7,993 nt of DNA, from NCBI GenBank assembly GCA_016929775.1, contig JAFGIE010000211.1, positions 1 through 7,993 of the forward strand. The letters are read 5' to 3'. Positions 5,694-7,993 of the stretch are shown here, one piece after another. Under the pieces are notes generated by a model. The model was not told the origin of the DNA, searched no databases, and saw nothing but the letters and a program-made list of their open reading frames with translations. A program made the translations under genes and the position numbers. Position 1 is the stretch's first letter; every line of letters begins with the position of its first letter. The stretch is from Anaerolineae bacterium. GTDB lineage: Bacteria > Chloroflexota > Anaerolineae > JAFGEY01.

Positions 5694-7870
5694 CAGCTCT
5701 CCTTGCTCAAGTTGGCAAAGCTGGCAGCGAGGGTCTTGATCCCACGCCGCTGAAAGGCGACGGTGATGTCCCAATCGCCGCCCCGTCGCTTGACCTCGAT
5801 CACGGTCCCCTCGCCGAACATGGGGTGCCGCACCTTGTCTCCCGCCTTGTACGGGCCCTGCGATGCCGCGCTCTTGTCGGACGCCCTGCGCGTACGCGTC
5901 GACTCGCGCGCCCTGCCCAGGCTGAACCCCGTCTGCCGCGGGGCAGCCTCCGCAACGCTCATCTGCAGGTGAGTGGGAATGTCGGACAGGAAGCGCGATG
6001 GCGCGCCCAGGTCGCTGTTCCCGTAGAGCGTGCGCCGGAAGGTATGCGAGAGGTAGATCCGGTCCTTGGCGCGCGTCACGCCGACGTAGAACAGGCGACG
6101 CTCCTCCTCCATCGCATCGGGGTCCTCAAAGCACCGGCTGTGCGGCAAGAGCCCGTCGTTGAGCCCGACGATAAAGACCGCCCCGAACTCGAGCCCCTTG
6201 GCGGAGTGCAGGGTAAGCAGGGTCGGGGCCTCGCCCTCGTCGAGGTTGTCGACGTCCGAGACGAGCGAGATCTCTTCGAGGAACGTGAGCAGTGCTTCCT
6301 GGGTGGGAAGGTGCGTGTACTCGGAGGCTACGGCGCGGAACTCGAGCACGTTCTCCCAGCGATCCTCGCCCTCCTGGCTCCCGTCGCGCAGGTAGGCCTC
6401 ATAGCCCGACTCTCTTAGGATCCGATCGAGGAGCTCGAGCACGCTGATCTCGTCGCGCACCGCAACCCAGCCGCGCCACATCTCGAAGAAACGGAGCAGC
6501 GCGCGCCGCCCGGCGGCGGCGATCGGCGCGCGCTCCGCCTCCGCCAGGTCCTGCATGGCGTCGTACAAGAGCGCCCCACGGCTCGCCGCCCAGTTGTTCA
6601 GCGAGCTCAGGGTCTTGGTCCCGATCTTGCGCGCGGGGACGTTGATGATCCGAGCCATGCTGACGGTGTCATAGGGATTGTGGACGACGCGCAGATAGGC
6701 CATGAGGTCCTTGATCTCGCGCCGGGCGTAAAAGCGCGTCGCGCCGACCAGCTTGTAGGGCATCCCCTCCGCCAGGAACGCGTCCTCCAAGGCACGCGAC
6801 TGGGCGTTCGTGCGGTACATCACCGCACAGTCGCCTGGTGAGACGCCGTCTCGCGTCAGGTCCTGGATCGTCTGGACCACCCATCGCCCCTCTTGGTTCT
6901 CGTCGTACGCCTCGTGGACCAGGGCTAGGGCGCCCTTGCGGCGCTCGGTGAACAGCTTTTTGGGAGTGCGCTGCGTATTGGGCGCGATCGCGGCGTTGGC
7001 GATCTCGAGGATCGCCTGCGTGGAGCGATAGTTCTGCTCGAGCAGGATCTTGGTCGTGCTGGGATAGTCGCGCTCAAAGCGCAGCACGTTGTAAAAGTCC
7101 GCACCGCGAAAGGCATAGATTGACTGGTCATCATCTCCGACGGCGAAGAGGTTGCTGTACCCGCCGGAGAGCTGGCGGACCAACTCGTACTGCACGGCGT
7201 TCGTATCCTGGAACTCGTCGACCAGGATGTACTGGTAGCGGCGCTGGTACTTTTCCAGGAGCGCCGGCTGCTCGCGCAGCGCGACGACCACGCGCAGCAG
7301 CAGGTCGTCAAAGTCAAAGGCATTGTTCTCTGCCAGCAGCTCCTGGTAGCGCACGTAGACGCGGCGCGCGACCTCTTCGCGGTAGGTGCTTGGCGTAAAG
7401 TCCTGAGGACCGAGCATCTCGGTCTTGGCGCGCGAGATGACGCCGTGCATGGCGCGCGGGGTATAGAGCTTGTCGTTCAGGTTGAGATCGTGGATCGCTT
7501 GGCGGACCAAGCTCCGCTGGTCGCTGTCATCATAGATCACAAAGTTGCGATCGATGCCCAGCGCGTCCGCCTCCCGCCGCAGCAGGCGCACGCAGATCGC
7601 GTGAAAGGTGCCGATCGTCAGACTGCCGAGATCGGCGTCCCCGAGCAGGACCAGCAGCCGCTCCTTCATCTCGTTGGCGGCTTTGTTGGTAAAGGTGACC
7701 GCCATGATGCGCCACGCGGGCACGCGCCGCTCCTGGATCAGGTAGGCGACACGGTGCGTGAGGACCCGCGTCTTGCCCGAGCCGGGTCCAGCGAGGACCA
7801 GCACCGGGCCTTCGGTGGCGGTGACGGCTTGTCGTTGTGCGGCGTTCAGGACACCCAAGAGATCGCTCAT
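5693..7870 (-). CDS. pcrA: ATP-dependent DNA helicase of the PcrA/UvrD family (superfamily 1A)
   Basis: This 3'-5' helicase acts in nucleotide-excision and mismatch repair and clears proteins, including RNA polymerase, from DNA. The 725-residue length is typical. Motifs run in order: GPGSGKT (28-34, Walker A), TFTNKAANEM (59-68), GTFHAIC (87-93), VDEFQDTN (217-224, Walker B), GDDDQSIYAFRGA (245-257), EQNYRS (278-283), LHSAKGLEF (554-562) and YVGVTRAKDR (595-604). A disordered Arg/Ser-rich linker (about 640-672) leads to a Tudor-like tail (about 676-722; GDKVRHPMFGEGTV) of the kind that binds RNA polymerase in PcrA. The base-stacking Trp of motif III in classical PcrA is Phe here, a variant I recall as common. 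The ATG has AGGAG at five bases. It is first in the run with the PH-like gene and tsaD. UvrD versus PcrA naming is a convention. Confidence 0.96.
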   Translation of the reverse strand: MSDLLGVLNAAQRQAVTATEGPVLVLAGPGSGKTRVLTHRVAYLIQERRVPAWRIMAVTFTNKAANEMKERLLVLLGDADLGSLTIGTFHAICVRLLRREADALGIDRNFVIYDDSDQRSLVRQAIHDLNLNDKLYTPRAMHGVISRAKTEMLGPQDFTPSTYREEVARRVYVRYQELLAENNAFDFDDLLLRVVVALREQPALLEKYQRRYQYILVDEFQDTNAVQYELVRQLSGGYSNLFAVGDDDQSIYAFRGADFYNVLRFERDYPSTTKILLEQNYRSTQAILEIANAAIAPNTQRTPKKLFTERRKGALALVHEAYDENQEGRWVVQTIQDLTRDGVSPGDCAVMYRTNAQSRALEDAFLAEGMPYKLVGATRFYARREIKDLMAYLRVVHNPYDTVSMARIINVPARKIGTKTLSSLNNWAASRGALLYDAMQDLAEAERAPIAAAGRRALLRFFEMWRGWVAVRDEISVLELLDRILRESGYEAYLRDGSQEGEDRWENVLEFRAVASEYTHLPTQEALLTFLEEISLVSDVDNLDEGEAPTLLTLHSAKGLEFGAVFIVGLNDGLLPHSRCFEDPDAMEEERRLFYVGVTRAKDRIYLSHTFRRTLYGNSDLGAPSRFLSDIPTHLQMSVAEAAPRQTGFSLGRARESTRTRRASDKSAASQGPYKAGDKVRHPMFGEGTVIEVKRRGGDWDITVAFQRRGIKTLAASFANLSKES

Positions 7871-7909
7871 GCACGCTCCTACAGCAGCGCTCGACGGTCG
7901 ACGGCGCCT

Positions 7910-7915
7910 ATTCTA
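7910..7915 (-). promoter_or_regulatory. Possible extended -10 element of pcrA
   Basis: On the minus strand TGC followed by TAGAAT (7915-7910) fits an extended -10 box, placed about 40 bases before the pcrA ATG. No convincing -35 is present at 16-18 bases upstream. It is the best candidate in the 123-base stretch to the window edge, which otherwise shows only a CACCC/GGGTG repeat (about 7926-7947) and no recognisable gene. Confidence 0.35.
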
Positions 7916-7993
7916 GCACATCTCCACCCTTTTCGCTATCGGGGTGAGGGGAGCAGTCAGGGGCACCGATTTGTCGTTCCTAGCAGCGGATGA

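Noticed and set aside
5555..6418. A 287-codon plus-strand open frame opposite the end of pcrA
   Set aside because: It overlaps conserved helicase motifs V and VI on the other strand and has no family resemblance.
7920..7993. Short minus-strand open frame at the right edge
   Set aside because: About 26 codons that run to a stop within the pcrA promoter region, without codon bias or resemblance to any family.

Overview
The window is GC-rich (roughly 64% by eye) bacterial chromosomal DNA with densely packed housekeeping and signalling genes. No mobile element, CRISPR array, rRNA or tRNA gene was recognised. The lineage is not proven. The mix of a multi-TM sensor joined to an unusual C-terminal helix-turn-helix, a streptothricin-acetyltransferase-like GNAT and a PcrA with a Tudor-like tail reminds me of Chloroflexota, but that is a resemblance from memory and not a database result.

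Layout. Bases 1-78 may hold the tail of an upstream plus-strand gene. A good sigma70-type promoter (95-124) then drives proC (156-974, plus), encoding pyrroline-5-carboxylate reductase, the last step of proline synthesis. Everything else lies on the minus strand. Read in the direction of transcription from the right edge: pcrA/uvrD helicase (7870-5693), a small membrane protein with PH-like and DUF1648-like regions (5667-4777) and tsaD (4743-3655) form a tight run with gaps of about 25 and 33 bases, so probably one operon. A second promoter (3624-3596) lies just past the tsaD stop and should drive a GNAT acetyltransferase (3482-2904). A large membrane protein (2880-982) follows after 23 bases and ends 7 bases from the proC stop in convergent orientation.

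Functions. ProC, PcrA and TsaD are core genes for amino-acid synthesis, DNA repair or removal of replication blocks, and the t6A modification of tRNA. The less ordinary part is the GNAT plus membrane-protein pair. The membrane protein has about nine membrane segments with a 7TM-sensor-like start, a GAF-like cytoplasmic region and a C-terminal helix-turn-helix, but no kinase or other output enzyme. It looks like a membrane-tethered one-component transcription regulator. Its partner acetyltransferase has a leader RNA that can form two mutually exclusive hairpins. The second point to check is the pcrA/membrane-protein junction, where a 9-codon mini-ORF with its own good ribosome binding site bridges the two genes, or where one G is missing from a run of G.
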